Below are positions 43,664 to 52,060 of a stretch of 64,000 nucleotides of DNA, in pieces (the first letter of the stretch is position 1; each line of letters begins with the position of its first letter). Made by a program: the position numbers and the translations under genes. The notes under the pieces are model-generated. The model saw only the letters and a list, made by a program, of their open reading frames with translations, had not been told where the DNA came from and searched no databases. The stretch comes from Mesorhizobium jarvisii (lineage in GTDB: Bacteria > Pseudomonadota > Alphaproteobacteria > Rhizobiales > Rhizobiaceae). The stretch is from contig NZ_QZXA01000019.1 of NCBI RefSeq assembly GCF_003601985.1, positions 19,543 to 83,542 of the forward strand, given 5' to 3'.

Positions 43664-43766
43664 GGTGCTTACCTCAAACCCGAGATTTGAATTTGAAAGC
43701 AAGCATCGGAGTGAGGGACGCAAGGCACACAGCTAGGGTTCAGCCACAGACACAGGAGTGAAGACA

Positions 43767-44321
43767 ATGAACCCGATGCAAACCCACATGCCCGCGACAG
43801 CCAGCAACGCTGCCACCCTCGACGCCATCGCCTACGCCGTCGGCCAATCCGCGATCGGCAAGATCCTCGCGGCGCGCAGCGCGATCGGCGTCTGCGCCAT
43901 CCTGATCGGCTCGGACGCCGACGCGCTGGAGCAGGACCTCGCCGACCGCATTCCCGGCAAGGTGCTGGTCGAAGACAAGGGTGCCCTCCACGATGATCTC
44001 GCCGCGATTGCCCGCTTCATCGAAACGCCGGGCGCCGGCCTCGACCTGCCGTTCGACATACGCCACGGCACGCCATTCCAGCAAAGGGTGTGGGAGGTGC
44101 TGCGCGCCATCCCTTGCGGCGCCACCATCACCTACACCGCGCTTGCCCGGCGCCTTGGCCAGCCGTACGGCGCGCGCGCCGTGGCGACCGCCTGCGCCGC
44201 CAACGCCATCGCGCTCGGCATTCCCTGCCACCGCGTGGTCCGCGCCGACGGCACGCTGTCGGGCTACCGCTGGGGCATCGAACGCAAGCGCGCTCTGCTC
44301 GACAAGGAGGCCGCGATATGA
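43767..44321 (+). CDS. ogt: Methylated-DNA--protein-cysteine methyltransferase (Ogt-type)
   Basis: The product is 184 residues; AGGAG is nine bases before ATG 43767. The catalytic GIPCHRVVRADGTLSGYRWG and the helix-turn-helix segment TPFQQRVWEVLRAIPCG are intact; it lacks the zinc and AraC domains of Ada. It repairs O6-methylguanine and O4-methylthymine by self-alkylation. Being downstream of ada, it is probably part of the same adaptive response. The next gene overlaps it by ATGA. Confidence 0.92.
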   Translation: MNPMQTHMPATASNAATLDAIAYAVGQSAIGKILAARSAIGVCAILIGSDADALEQDLADRIPGKVLVEDKGALHDDLAAIARFIETPGAGLDLPFDIRHGTPFQQRVWEVLRAIPCGATITYTALARRLGQPYGARAVATACAANAIALGIPCHRVVRADGTLSGYRWGIERKRALLDKEAAI

Positions 44322-45061
44322 ACGCCCATGCCAAGGTTGCCACAGCGGCGGTGGAAGCCGCCGAAACACGCGTCGCCATTTACGACTGGCCAGCGCTGGC
44401 CGCCGAGCTCGACGGCTTCGGCTGCGCGGTGATGCAAAAACTGCTCTCGCCTGAGGAGTGCCGGCAGATCGCCGGCCTCTACATCAAGGAAGAGCATTTC
44501 CGCAGCCACATCCACATGGCCAGGCACGGTTTCGGCAAGGGCGAATACCGCTACTTCCGCTATCCCTTGCCCGACCTCGTCGGCGGCCTGCGCAGCGCGC
44601 TCTATCCCAGGCTGGCCGAGGTCGCCAACCGCTGGAACGAGCGCATGGCGATCCCCCTGCGCTACCCCGCCACGCATGCCGAATTTCTCGACCAGTGCCA
44701 CGCCGCGGGCCAGGTCAGGCCGACGCCGCTTTTGCTGCAATATGTCCCCGGCGACTTCAACTGCCTGCACCAGGATCTCTATGGCGACCTCGCCTTTCCC
44801 CTGCAGGTGGCGATCCTGCTCTCCGAGCCGGGCAAGGATTTCACCGGCGGCGAATTCGTGCTGACCGAACAGCGGCCGCGCATGCAGAGCCGGGTCGAGG
44901 TGGTGCCCTTGCGCCAGGGCGACGCCGTGGCCTTCGCCGTCCACAACCGGCCGGTGCAGGGAACCAAGGGCAACTACCGCGTCAACCTGCGCCACGGTGT
45001 CAGCCGCCTGCGCTCAGGCATGCGCCACACGGTCGGCATTATCTTTCACGATGCGAAGTGA
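44318..45061 (+). CDS. 2-Oxoglutarate/Fe(II) oxygenase, probable alkylation-repair enzyme
   Basis: The product is 247 residues, coupled to ogt by ATGA. The facial triad is CLHQDLYGDLAFPLQ (H-x-D), and HGVSRL supplies the distal His, with Arg further on. The fold is the prolyl-hydroxylase/AlkB-like double-stranded beta helix. Position after ada and ogt suggests oxidative demethylation of DNA, RNA or protein rather than a metabolic hydroxylation, but the sequence differs enough from classical AlkB that this is inference. The gene overlaps the convergent sigma factor gene by 48 bases at 45014-45061. Confidence 0.8.
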   Translation: MNAHAKVATAAVEAAETRVAIYDWPALAAELDGFGCAVMQKLLSPEECRQIAGLYIKEEHFRSHIHMARHGFGKGEYRYFRYPLPDLVGGLRSALYPRLAEVANRWNERMAIPLRYPATHAEFLDQCHAAGQVRPTPLLLQYVPGDFNCLHQDLYGDLAFPLQVAILLSEPGKDFTGGEFVLTEQRPRMQSRVEVVPLRQGDAVAFAVHNRPVQGTKGNYRVNLRHGVSRLRSGMRHTVGIIFHDAK

Positions 45062-46039
45062 GCGTTTCTTACCTTCCCCCCCTTGTGGAGAAGGGAAAGC
45101 GCCGCCTCGTTCCGCGTCGCCGAAGACCATCTCCAGGATCCACGGGCACGCGTAATAATCGGCGATGCGGTCGATGACGCCGCCGTCGGCATGGACGCGC
45201 ACGAAATAGGCTGGCCGCCAGAGCTCGCCATGGCGCCTGTCGACGACCAGCACGGCCTCCCCTTCGATCGTGTCTGGCCGCATGCGCCAGGGCTCGCCGT
45301 GCTCATACTCGACGAAATAGGGCGAGTCGGAGAGCAGGCCGTTGTAGCAGTCCGAAACCCGCAGCCGGGCGTCGGCGCTGGTCAGCGCCCGCACCCCGTC
45401 CCAGTCCCTGGCATTGAAGAGCTCGACATAGCGGCTAAGCAGCCGCTCCAGTTCGGGATCGTGCGCCGGCGCCGCGACCGGTTGCGCCGGCAAGGCGGCG
45501 AGCTTGGCCCGGCCGCGATTGAGTGCCGACTTGACGCCCCCCGATGTCGAACCGACCAGGCCGGCAATCTCCTCCAGCGAATGGTCGAAGACATCCTTGA
45601 GCAGCACGCAGGCGCGCTCCTTCGGCGGCAGGTGCACCACCAGCCTTTCGATGGCGCGGCCGGCGCCCGCACCGGCGGGTTCGACCGGCAGCACGATCTC
45701 ATCGCTGGCATAGCCAGCTTCGGCCTTGAGCCGCGTGCGGCGGGTGCGGATGAAGTCGATGCACTTGTTATGTGCGATGCGGAACAGCCACGGCCGCAGC
45801 GCCTGTGTGTCGTCGAGCAGCCCGATCTTGCGATAGGCCTCGAACAGCGCCTCCTGCATGATGTCCTCGCCATCGAGGGCCGAGCCGGTCATGCGCGCGC
45901 AATAGCGGTGCAGACGGACGCGCAAATGCGAGACCGTCTCCAGGAACGCCCTGTAGCGCAGGTCGAACAGGCCTTCGGGGTCGAGGCGCGGCTCGATGCC
46001 TTGCCTCGTCTCAGGGGAATTGCGGATCTGCTGGTTCAT
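45014..46039 (-). CDS. ECF41-type sigma factor with SnoaL-like C-terminus
   Basis: The product is 341 residues from ATG 46039. Region 2: DGEDIMQEALFEAYRKIGLL and LRPWLFRIAHNKCIDFIRTR. Region 4: LVVHLPPKERACVLLKDVFDHSLEEI. The C-terminal domain (about 200-310; ELERLLSRYVELFNARDWDGVRALT) is an NTF2/SnoaL-like module that tunes sigma activity in ECF41 proteins. The last 30 residues (GGAFPSPQGGEGKKRSLRIV) are encoded in part by a palindromic-repeat fragment. The 3' end overlaps the oxygenase gene tail to tail. Confidence 0.87.
   Translation of the reverse strand: MNQQIRNSPETRQGIEPRLDPEGLFDLRYRAFLETVSHLRVRLHRYCARMTGSALDGEDIMQEALFEAYRKIGLLDDTQALRPWLFRIAHNKCIDFIRTRRTRLKAEAGYASDEIVLPVEPAGAGAGRAIERLVVHLPPKERACVLLKDVFDHSLEEIAGLVGSTSGGVKSALNRGRAKLAALPAQPVAAPAHDPELERLLSRYVELFNARDWDGVRALTSADARLRVSDCYNGLLSDSPYFVEYEHGEPWRMRPDTIEGEAVLVVDRRHGELWRPAYFVRVHADGGVIDRIADYYACPWILEMVFGDAERGGAFPSPQGGEGKKRSLRIVKDNADRVAHA
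45071..45097. repeat. Partial RIME-like element inside a coding end
   Basis: A short stretch that reads CCTTCCCCCCCTTGTGGAGAAGG, an arm of the element found whole at 15761 and 61120, lies in the last codons of the sigma factor gene. It has supplied the Pro/Gly-rich residues near the C-terminus. Confidence 0.6.
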
Positions 46040-46127
46040 CGCGGCACGTCGCTCAGCGTCACCGCAGCATTGCGCAAGCGCTGCGCATCCACAAGCCCGA
46101 AGTGCGACCCGATCGGCCCTCTCATGC

Positions 46128-47081
46128 CTACGCCGCCTTGCCGCCGGCGACCTTGCCGCTGACGGCATTGTCACCGGCATCCGGCAGCCCGAGCCTCGGC
46201 CGCACCCAGGCGGCGAGGCGGCCGATCGCGTCGTCGGCCTCCGGCGCCCGGCCGGCCATCATCTGGAAGGAGTGCAGCATGTCGTCGAAGACGTCGAGGC
46301 GCGTCTCGACGCCAGCCTGCCGCGCGCGCTCGGCGAACATGCGGCTTTCGTCGACCAGCGTCTCGTCGGCGCCGGCCTGCAGGAAGACCGGCGGAAAGCC
46401 ACTCAAATCGGCATAGAGCGGGCTGACCTCCGGATCGAGCCGATCGTAGTCGCCGATGAAGTTGGTCACCAGCCAGTCGACGCCTCCCTTGGCGAAGAAG
46501 GGATCCTTTTCACGGTTGGTTTCGTAACTGGTGGCGGTCAGCGCCATGTCGAACCAGCCGGAGATGATCAGCGTGGCGGCCGGCAGCGGCCGCTCCCGCG
46601 CGCGCAGCCGCTGCAGGACGCCATAGGTCAGCACCGCGCCGCAGGAATCCGCGGCAAGCGCGATCCGCCTGGTGTCGAAGTCCTGGTCGATGAGCCAGTC
46701 CCAGGCTGTCATCGCCGCCTCGAGCTGGGCCGGATACTTGGCCTGGTCGGCCAGCGGATAGCCATAGAGCAAGGCCCGGCAGCCGACGGCCTTGGCCAGA
46801 TGGCCGACCAGCTTGCGATGGGTGTAGATCGAGCCGCCGACGAAGCCGCCGCCATGCGCATAAAACAGCACCCGCCGCTCGTCCGCGCCCTTCGGCACGA
46901 CCCATAGCGCAGGCACGCCGCCGGCATCCACCTCGACATAGTCGACGCCGCCGGGTTCGCCGGTCAGCGCCGTCCAACTGGCATCGTTGAACTCGACGAA
47001 TGCCTGCGGGCTCATTTTGCCGGCATTGGCGCCGATCGCCGCGTAGTGGTTCCTGTTTGCTTCGCTCTCGATGCTCGCCAT
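46128..47081 (-). CDS. HSL-type alpha/beta hydrolase
   Basis: The product is 317 residues from ATG 47081 (AGGAGAGC upstream). The oxyanion hole motif HGGGFVGGS identifies the hormone-sensitive-lipase family. The nucleophile Ser is in LAADSCGAVLTYG, where the usual GDSAGG reads ADSCGA. The acid and His are in VFLQAGADETLVDES and DDMLHSFQMMAG. It should hydrolyse a small ester or lactone. The altered elbow may change specificity. Confidence 0.83.
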   Translation of the reverse strand: MASIESEANRNHYAAIGANAGKMSPQAFVEFNDASWTALTGEPGGVDYVEVDAGGVPALWVVPKGADERRVLFYAHGGGFVGGSIYTHRKLVGHLAKAVGCRALLYGYPLADQAKYPAQLEAAMTAWDWLIDQDFDTRRIALAADSCGAVLTYGVLQRLRARERPLPAATLIISGWFDMALTATSYETNREKDPFFAKGGVDWLVTNFIGDYDRLDPEVSPLYADLSGFPPVFLQAGADETLVDESRMFAERARQAGVETRLDVFDDMLHSFQMMAGRAPEADDAIGRLAAWVRPRLGLPDAGDNAVSGKVAGGKAA

Positions 47082-47186
47082 GATGCTCTCCTGGGTTACG
47101 GATCGCGGACCGCGCGACCTTTCGAGAAGCAGAGACGGATGGGCCGACAAAAAGGATACGTCGCCGCGGACGATTTTCCGCCCCGG

Positions 47187-48068
47187 CTAGCCCTCACCCC
47201 GAAACATCGCGGCGTGGCGTTGGGCGAATTCGACGAACGGCGTCGGCCGCACACCGAACATGTCGTGCGTCACCAGATGCACCCGCGATTTCGGCCGTCG
47301 CAGCCGCTCGGCCAGTTGTTCGTCCAGCGCATCGGCAAAGCCGGCCGGGACGCCGCTGGCCAGCAGGTTGCGCCGCCGCTCTGCGGGGCTGACATCGATA
47401 TAGCGAACCGGCTTGCCGATCGCCTGCGATATCAGTGCGGCGATATCGCTCATCGTCAGCGCCTGCGGCCCGGTCATATCGAGACTCTCGCCTTCATGGC
47501 CGCCATCGCGCAGCAGCCGGAAGGCCACCTTGGCGATATCCTCGACATCGACCGGCGACAGTTCGGTCTCGCCGAGCGCGAGATAGAAGGCGCCCTCGGC
47601 GGCAATGGTCGGTGCATCGCGCAGGTACACCTGCATGAACTGGCTGGGGCGCAGATGCGTCCATGCCATGCCGGCCCCCTCCAGATAGCGTTCGACCTCC
47701 TCATGCATGCGGGTGAAGCGGAACCTCTTCGCATCGTAGCCGATGTTGGATTCGGCGCCGGAGAACTTCACCACATGCGCGACGCCGGCCCGGCCGCAGG
47801 CATCGATGAAACGGCACTGCGTTTCCGTCATGTCGTCGGCGGCGGTCGAAATCATCAGCACGCGGTCGATGCCGTCGAGTGCCGCGCCAAGTGTGTCCGC
47901 CAGGCGCATGTCGCCCTCGACCAGTTCGACGCCGACAAGGCCGCCGAGCCCCGCCACTGACGCCCGGTCCGCATCGCGCACCAGCGCCCTCACCTCATGC
48001 CCCTGCCGCGCGAACTCGTGCACGATCGCCTTGCCGTTCAGCCCCGTGGCACCCGTCACCAGGATCAT
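47187..48068 (-). CDS. NmrA-like NAD(P)-binding protein
   Basis: The product is 293 residues. GGAG is eight bases before ATG 48068; ATG 48074 would be too close. The N-terminal MILVTGATGLNGKAIVHEFARQG is the dinucleotide site, followed by DRVLMISTAADDMTETQ and GVAHVVKFSGAESN, as in NmrA and quinone-oxidoreductase-like atypical SDRs. Often these are NADPH-sensing regulators or quinone reductases. Next on the same strand upstream is a DHFR-like gene. Confidence 0.85.
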   Translation of the reverse strand: MILVTGATGLNGKAIVHEFARQGHEVRALVRDADRASVAGLGGLVGVELVEGDMRLADTLGAALDGIDRVLMISTAADDMTETQCRFIDACGRAGVAHVVKFSGAESNIGYDAKRFRFTRMHEEVERYLEGAGMAWTHLRPSQFMQVYLRDAPTIAAEGAFYLALGETELSPVDVEDIAKVAFRLLRDGGHEGESLDMTGPQALTMSDIAALISQAIGKPVRYIDVSPAERRRNLLASGVPAGFADALDEQLAERLRRPKSRVHLVTHDMFGVRPTPFVEFAQRHAAMFRGEG

Positions 48069-48190
48069 CGTCATCTCTCCGTCTGCAGTGAGGCGGCCGC
48101 CCCACCGGCGACCGCGCCTTGAAGACGAAGAGACGAGGGCAAAGGATTCTGCCCACACAGTTTTTTGACGGGAACCTTCGCCGTGCCCCC

Positions 48191-48778
48191 TCACCGCGCC
48201 GGGGCGTAGCGGTTGACCACCATGCCGCAGGCATAGGCTTTCGAGCCGAGCAGCCGGAGGTTACGAAAACCGCCCTGGTCGAAGATGCGGCGGCCGGCAC
48301 CCAGCACGGCCGGATTGATGAACAGCTGGAACTCGTCGACCAGTCCGGCCGCGATCAGCGACGAGGCAAAGCCGGCGCCGCCGAAGACGATGATGTCGCC
48401 GCCCTCGCCTCCCTTCAGCGCCTCGACTTGGCGCGGCAGGTCGCCGCTCACCACCGCCGTGCGCTCCCAGCGCGAGGTTTTCAACCTGTCGCTCGGCACC
48501 ACCTTCCGGACCTCCACGACGCGCCGGGCGAAGGCGTAGAACGGATCGCGTGGAAACTTCTTCGCCGCATTGCCCCAATGGCTGAGATAGCCCTCCTCGG
48601 CCATCTTGCGGCTGAGCAGGATGGTGTCGATGCCGGCGAAGACTGTGTTGAAATCCTGCTTCAGCTCCTGGTCCCAGCCGATGTCGTCGCCCCATTCCCA
48701 GAGCTGCCAGCGATGGTCGTCATTGGCGCCGACAAAACCGTCGACCGACATCTGCATCTGCAAGATAAGCTTCTTCAT
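48191..48778 (-). CDS. Dihydrofolate-reductase-like (RibD C-terminal) protein
   Basis: The product is 195 residues from ATG 48778 (MKKLILQMQMSVDGFVGAND). Features of the RibD-C/YyaP group are visible: TILLSRKMAEEGYLSHW, GDIIVFGGAGFASSLIAAGLVDEFQLFINPAVLGAG. Members reduce pyrimidines or folate-like compounds with NADPH. Divergent from an HxlR regulator; two TGGAACCAT copies lie in the gap. Confidence 0.87.
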   Translation of the reverse strand: MKKLILQMQMSVDGFVGANDDHRWQLWEWGDDIGWDQELKQDFNTVFAGIDTILLSRKMAEEGYLSHWGNAAKKFPRDPFYAFARRVVEVRKVVPSDRLKTSRWERTAVVSGDLPRQVEALKGGEGGDIIVFGGAGFASSLIAAGLVDEFQLFINPAVLGAGRRIFDQGGFRNLRLLGSKAYACGMVVNRYAPAR

Positions 48779-48814
48779 CGTCGTCTCCTCGTCTGTCCGG
48801 CTCAAAGAAAATTG

Positions 48815-48885
48815 CTTTACTTTTGGAACCATTGACGCAAGGCAAAAATGGGGTCAAGAGTAAAGTGATTTAAAAATGGAACCAT
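48815..48885. promoter_or_regulatory. TGGAACCAT repeats, candidate HxlR operator
   Basis: TGGAACCAT occurs at 48824-48832 and 48877-48885, 53 bases apart (about five helical turns), and inverted CTTTAC/GTAAAG with TTGAC/GTCAA frame a loose dyad. All lie between the divergent DHFR-like and HxlR genes. Confidence 0.5.
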
Positions 48886-48889
48886 AGAC

Positions 48890-49312
48890 ATGTCGACGCG
48901 CGAAAGGTCCGGCTGCCCGATCAGCCTGTCGCTGGAACTGCTCGGCGACCGTTGGACGCTGCTCATCATCCGCGATCTGGTCTTCGCCGGGAAAACGCAT
49001 TTTCGCGAATTCCTGCAATCAGATGAAGGCATCTCCTCGCGCACGCTGGCCGAGCGGCTGCAGACCCTGCAGGACGAAGGCATCCTCACCCGCAGCGACG
49101 ATCCGAGCCACGGGCTGAAGGCGATCTACCGGCTGACGGAAGCCGGCATCGACCTGTTGCCGGTGCTGGCCACGCTCGGCGCCTGGGGCAGCAAGCACCG
49201 CAAGGCCGACGATCAGCTCGCCCGCACCGCCGACGAACTGGCGGCCGGCGGCGAGCCGGCGCTGGAACGGATGAAGGCGGCGCTGCGGGCCGAACATCTG
49301 GCGAACACATGA
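48890..49312 (+). CDS. HxlR-family transcriptional regulator
   Basis: The product is 140 residues of one winged-helix domain: LSLELLGDRWTLLIIRDLVFAGKTHFREF, GISSRTLAERLQTLQDEGIL and wing residues AIYRLTEAGIDLLPVL. It is divergent from the DHFR-like gene, which is probably its target. A second HxlR gene in the window (41069) is longer and has a different operator. Confidence 0.9.
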   Translation: MSTRERSGCPISLSLELLGDRWTLLIIRDLVFAGKTHFREFLQSDEGISSRTLAERLQTLQDEGILTRSDDPSHGLKAIYRLTEAGIDLLPVLATLGAWGSKHRKADDQLARTADELAAGGEPALERMKAALRAEHLANT

Positions 49313-49377
49313 TCGCCGAAACTCTTGAAGGATGCCGCGAGGCCGAGGCGCCCCAACCGCGCGGCGATAACGGATCG

Positions 49378-50088
49378 TCAGCCATCATACTCGTCGTGAA
49401 GGCGAACCCAATCGCCCAGCGTATGTGACGGCCCGTTTTCATTGCGGCCGATTGGAGTGAGGTCGAGATAGCTATAGGTCCCGATCAGGTTCTCGCCGCC
49501 CCGGCTCCGCACCTGGAAAGTGCAGTAGATCGTGCCATCGTCATCCCTGTAGAAAACGGTCGCGCCGCCGCGATCCCTGCCTTTCATCGCGACCTCTTCG
49601 AAATTGAACAGCACCTTGCCCGACTTGATCTGGTCCTCGGTGAACGACACCTGGAAGTCGAAATTGAAATCGCTGCCGAATGACGAAACCCAATCGAACT
49701 GCCAATTCATCCGCGCCTTGAAATCCATGAACTCGGCCAGGGGAGCGCGCGCGCAGACGACCAGGGAGACGTCGTGATGCCTGAGATGCTGGTTGGCGGC
49801 GTCGATGTGGTCGCAAAGGAATGAACAGCCGGTGCAGCGATAGTCCGCATTGGGCGGAAACATGAAGTGATAAATGATCAACTGGCTGCGCCCCCCGAAG
49901 AGATCGGCCAGCGATTTCCTGCCCTGGGTCGTATCGAACTCGTAGAGCTTGTCGATGCGCAGCCACGGCAGCGCGCGCCGCTCCGCCGCGAGTTGTTGAC
50001 GCTGTCGGGTCAACGCCTTCTCCTTTGCGAGATGCGATTTGTGCGCTTCAAACCAATCCGAGTAAGGCGCGATGATGTGGTCGGTCAT
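49378..50088 (-). CDS. DUF899 thioredoxin-like protein
   Basis: The product is 236 residues from ATG 50088 (AAGGAG upstream). DUF899 features: SDWFEAHKSHLAKEKALTRQR, FGGRSQLIIYHFMFPPNADYRCTGCSFLCDHID and GRDRGGATVFYRDDDGTIYCTFQ. The fold is thioredoxin-like and the CTGC may be redox-active. Function is not known. Convergent with the HxlR gene. Confidence 0.85.
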   Translation of the reverse strand: MTDHIIAPYSDWFEAHKSHLAKEKALTRQRQQLAAERRALPWLRIDKLYEFDTTQGRKSLADLFGGRSQLIIYHFMFPPNADYRCTGCSFLCDHIDAANQHLRHHDVSLVVCARAPLAEFMDFKARMNWQFDWVSSFGSDFNFDFQVSFTEDQIKSGKVLFNFEEVAMKGRDRGGATVFYRDDDGTIYCTFQVRSRGGENLIGTYSYLDLTPIGRNENGPSHTLGDWVRLHDEYDG

Positions 50089-50248
50089 GTCGTGCTCCTT
50101 CCGCATTCAGGCATGCTGACAGCCTCGTTGCCCGTCTTGAAGACGTAGTTGAAAACCGCGATCCGACATGGGCCGCGCAATTTTCGCGGGAAGAGAGCAG
50201 GCGATACAGCCGGACGCGGACATGCCGCTTGACAGATGTACATGTTAT

Positions 50249-50263
50249 GTTCTCTATTCGTTC
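50249..50263 (+). promoter_or_regulatory. SOS box GTTC-N7-GTTC upstream of dinB
   Basis: GTTC at 50249-50252 and GTTC at 50260-50263 are separated by exactly seven bases, the alphaproteobacterial LexA operator. TTGACA at 50229-50234 may be the -35 box, placing the SOS box over the -10 region. It ends 32 bases before the dinB start. Confidence 0.85.
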
Positions 50264-50295
50264 CGATCCATCAGCAACCGCGGATATGCAGCCGG

Positions 50296-51543
50296 ATGGA
50301 AACGACAGCCACCATCCTGCATGCCGATCTCGATGCCTTCTATGCCTCGGTCGAGCAGTTGCTCGACCCGTCGCTACGCGGCAAGCCGATCGCGGTCGGC
50401 GGCGGCGTGGTGCTCGCCGCCTCCTATGAAGCGCGCGCCTTCGGCGTGCGCGGCGGCATGCCGGGGCGCAAGGCGCGCGAGCTTTGCCCGCAACTGATCT
50501 TCGTTGGCGGCAATTTCAGCCACTACCAGCGGCTGGGCGACGCGGCGATCAAGGTGCTCGACGATTTCACCCCGGTGGTCGAGCGCATTTCCATCGACGA
50601 GGCCTTCGCCGATGTCGCCGGCTGCACGCATCTGTTCGGGCAGCCGCAAGAGATCGCCACGGCGATCCGCCGCCGCGTGCGGGCCGAACTCGGCCTGCCG
50701 ATCTCGATCGGCGTCGCCCCCACCAAGCATCTGGCCAAGATCGCCTCGCAGGTCGCCAAGCCCGACGGGCTGCTGGTGGTCGACCCCGGCAACGAACTGG
50801 CCTTCCTGCACGATTTGCCGGTCTCGTTAATGTGGGGCGTCGGTCCGGCGACCAAGGCGCGGCTGGCCGAAATCGGCATCGAGACCATCGGCGAGCTGGC
50901 CAGGACGCATAGCGGCGCGCTGACGCGGCTGCTCGGTCCCGCCGCCGGCGAAAAGCTCGCCGCTCTCGCATGGAACCGCGATCCGCGGAAACTGGAGACC
51001 GGGCGCCGGGCACACTCGGCCGGCGCGCAATCGGCGCTTGGGCAAAAGCCTGCCGTGGCGCAGGTGATCGTGCCGACGCTGCTGCATCTGGCCGACCGCG
51101 TCGCCAGCCGGCTGCGCGCCAAGGCGCGGCCGGGCCGCACGGTGACGGTGCGCGTGCGCTTTGCCGATCTCAGCGCCGTCACGCGTTCGATCACGCTGGA
51201 TCAGCCTATCTCGGCGACCACCATGCTGGCCGAGATCGCCGGCGACCTTGTGCGCGGCGTGCTCGCCGACCATTCACGCGAAAAGACCATCTCGCTGCTG
51301 GCGATCTCGGTCTCGCATCTGGAGGAAAGCGCGGAACTGCAACTCGACCTGCCGCTTGGCCTCGCCGACGAGAAGCGCCGGCCCGGCAGCAAAAAAGGCC
51401 TCGCCCGCTTCGGCGCCGACCGCGCCATCGACAAGATCCGCGAACGCTTCGGCAAGCAGGCCGTCGGCTACGGCACGGTGGCGCTGGAAGCGGCGCGCTC
51501 CGTGCCCGACGAATTCAGGGAACTGGCGGAAAAGGAACTGTGA
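50296..51543 (+). CDS. dinB: DNA polymerase IV (Y-family)
   Basis: The product is 415 residues from ATG 50296. Catalytic acids are in ILHADLDAFYASVEQLL and RISIDEAFADV. The helix-hairpin-helix WGVGPATKARLAEIGIETI and a little-finger domain follow. It is an error-prone translesion polymerase used when replication stalls. The perfect LexA box upstream shows SOS control. The gene is convergent with a small excalibur-domain gene whose stop lies one base beyond its own. Confidence 0.93.
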   Translation: METTATILHADLDAFYASVEQLLDPSLRGKPIAVGGGVVLAASYEARAFGVRGGMPGRKARELCPQLIFVGGNFSHYQRLGDAAIKVLDDFTPVVERISIDEAFADVAGCTHLFGQPQEIATAIRRRVRAELGLPISIGVAPTKHLAKIASQVAKPDGLLVVDPGNELAFLHDLPVSLMWGVGPATKARLAEIGIETIGELARTHSGALTRLLGPAAGEKLAALAWNRDPRKLETGRRAHSAGAQSALGQKPAVAQVIVPTLLHLADRVASRLRAKARPGRTVTVRVRFADLSAVTRSITLDQPISATTMLAEIAGDLVRGVLADHSREKTISLLAISVSHLEESAELQLDLPLGLADEKRRPGSKKGLARFGADRAIDKIRERFGKQAVGYGTVALEAARSVPDEFRELAEKEL

Positions 51544-51544
51544 G

Positions 51545-51877
51545 CTATCTGCCGGTCCGCCAATAGCGATGCACGCTGACGCCGCTGCCGCTTCCCCCAT
51601 GCCAAGGCTCACAGGCGATCCCGTCCTTGTCGGAATCATGCGTCGGCCAATAGCCCGGCTGTCCCCTGCGCGCTGGGGCAAGCCCGACGGCGCGGGCGGC
51701 CGCACAGTTGGGGAACGCGGCAAAGTGCCTTAAGGCGGCGAGCGGCGAGTCAATCTGGATGCCGACAAAGCCATAGGCGATGTAGCCGGACAAGAGGATG
51801 AACGGCGCGAAAAGAGCCAGATATTTCAGCCTGCCGTGGCGACGAGTTGCAGGCCAATGCAAGAATGGCAGAAGCAT
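51545..51877 (-). CDS. Excalibur-domain small membrane-anchored protein
   Basis: The product is 110 residues from ATG 51877: one transmembrane helix at about 19-40 (YLALFAPFILLSGYIAYGFVG), then a calcium-binding excalibur motif (FPNCAAARAVGLAPARRGQP...THDSDKDGIACEPW, Cys, DxDxDG and second Cys). These are usually surface or periplasmic calcium-binding modules. The long open frame upstream of it on this strand is antisense to rsgA and is not coding. Confidence 0.75.
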   Translation of the reverse strand: MLLPFLHWPATRRHGRLKYLALFAPFILLSGYIAYGFVGIQIDSPLAALRHFAAFPNCAAARAVGLAPARRGQPGYWPTHDSDKDGIACEPWHGGSGSGVSVHRYWRTGR

Positions 51878-52060
51878 TCCCGGCGCGCCCCCTGCTTCAG
51901 ACCCCGACACAAATCTATCTTCACCGGGCTGTTGCGACAACCGGCAACGCTTGCCAAACCCCGCCGTGCCGCCCATACAGCGGGACGGGCGGATCGCCCA
52001 TCCCGAGAGGTCCGCGCCTCTCCCATCCTGCCGGGAATACTGTCCGATGTCAGCGACGCT

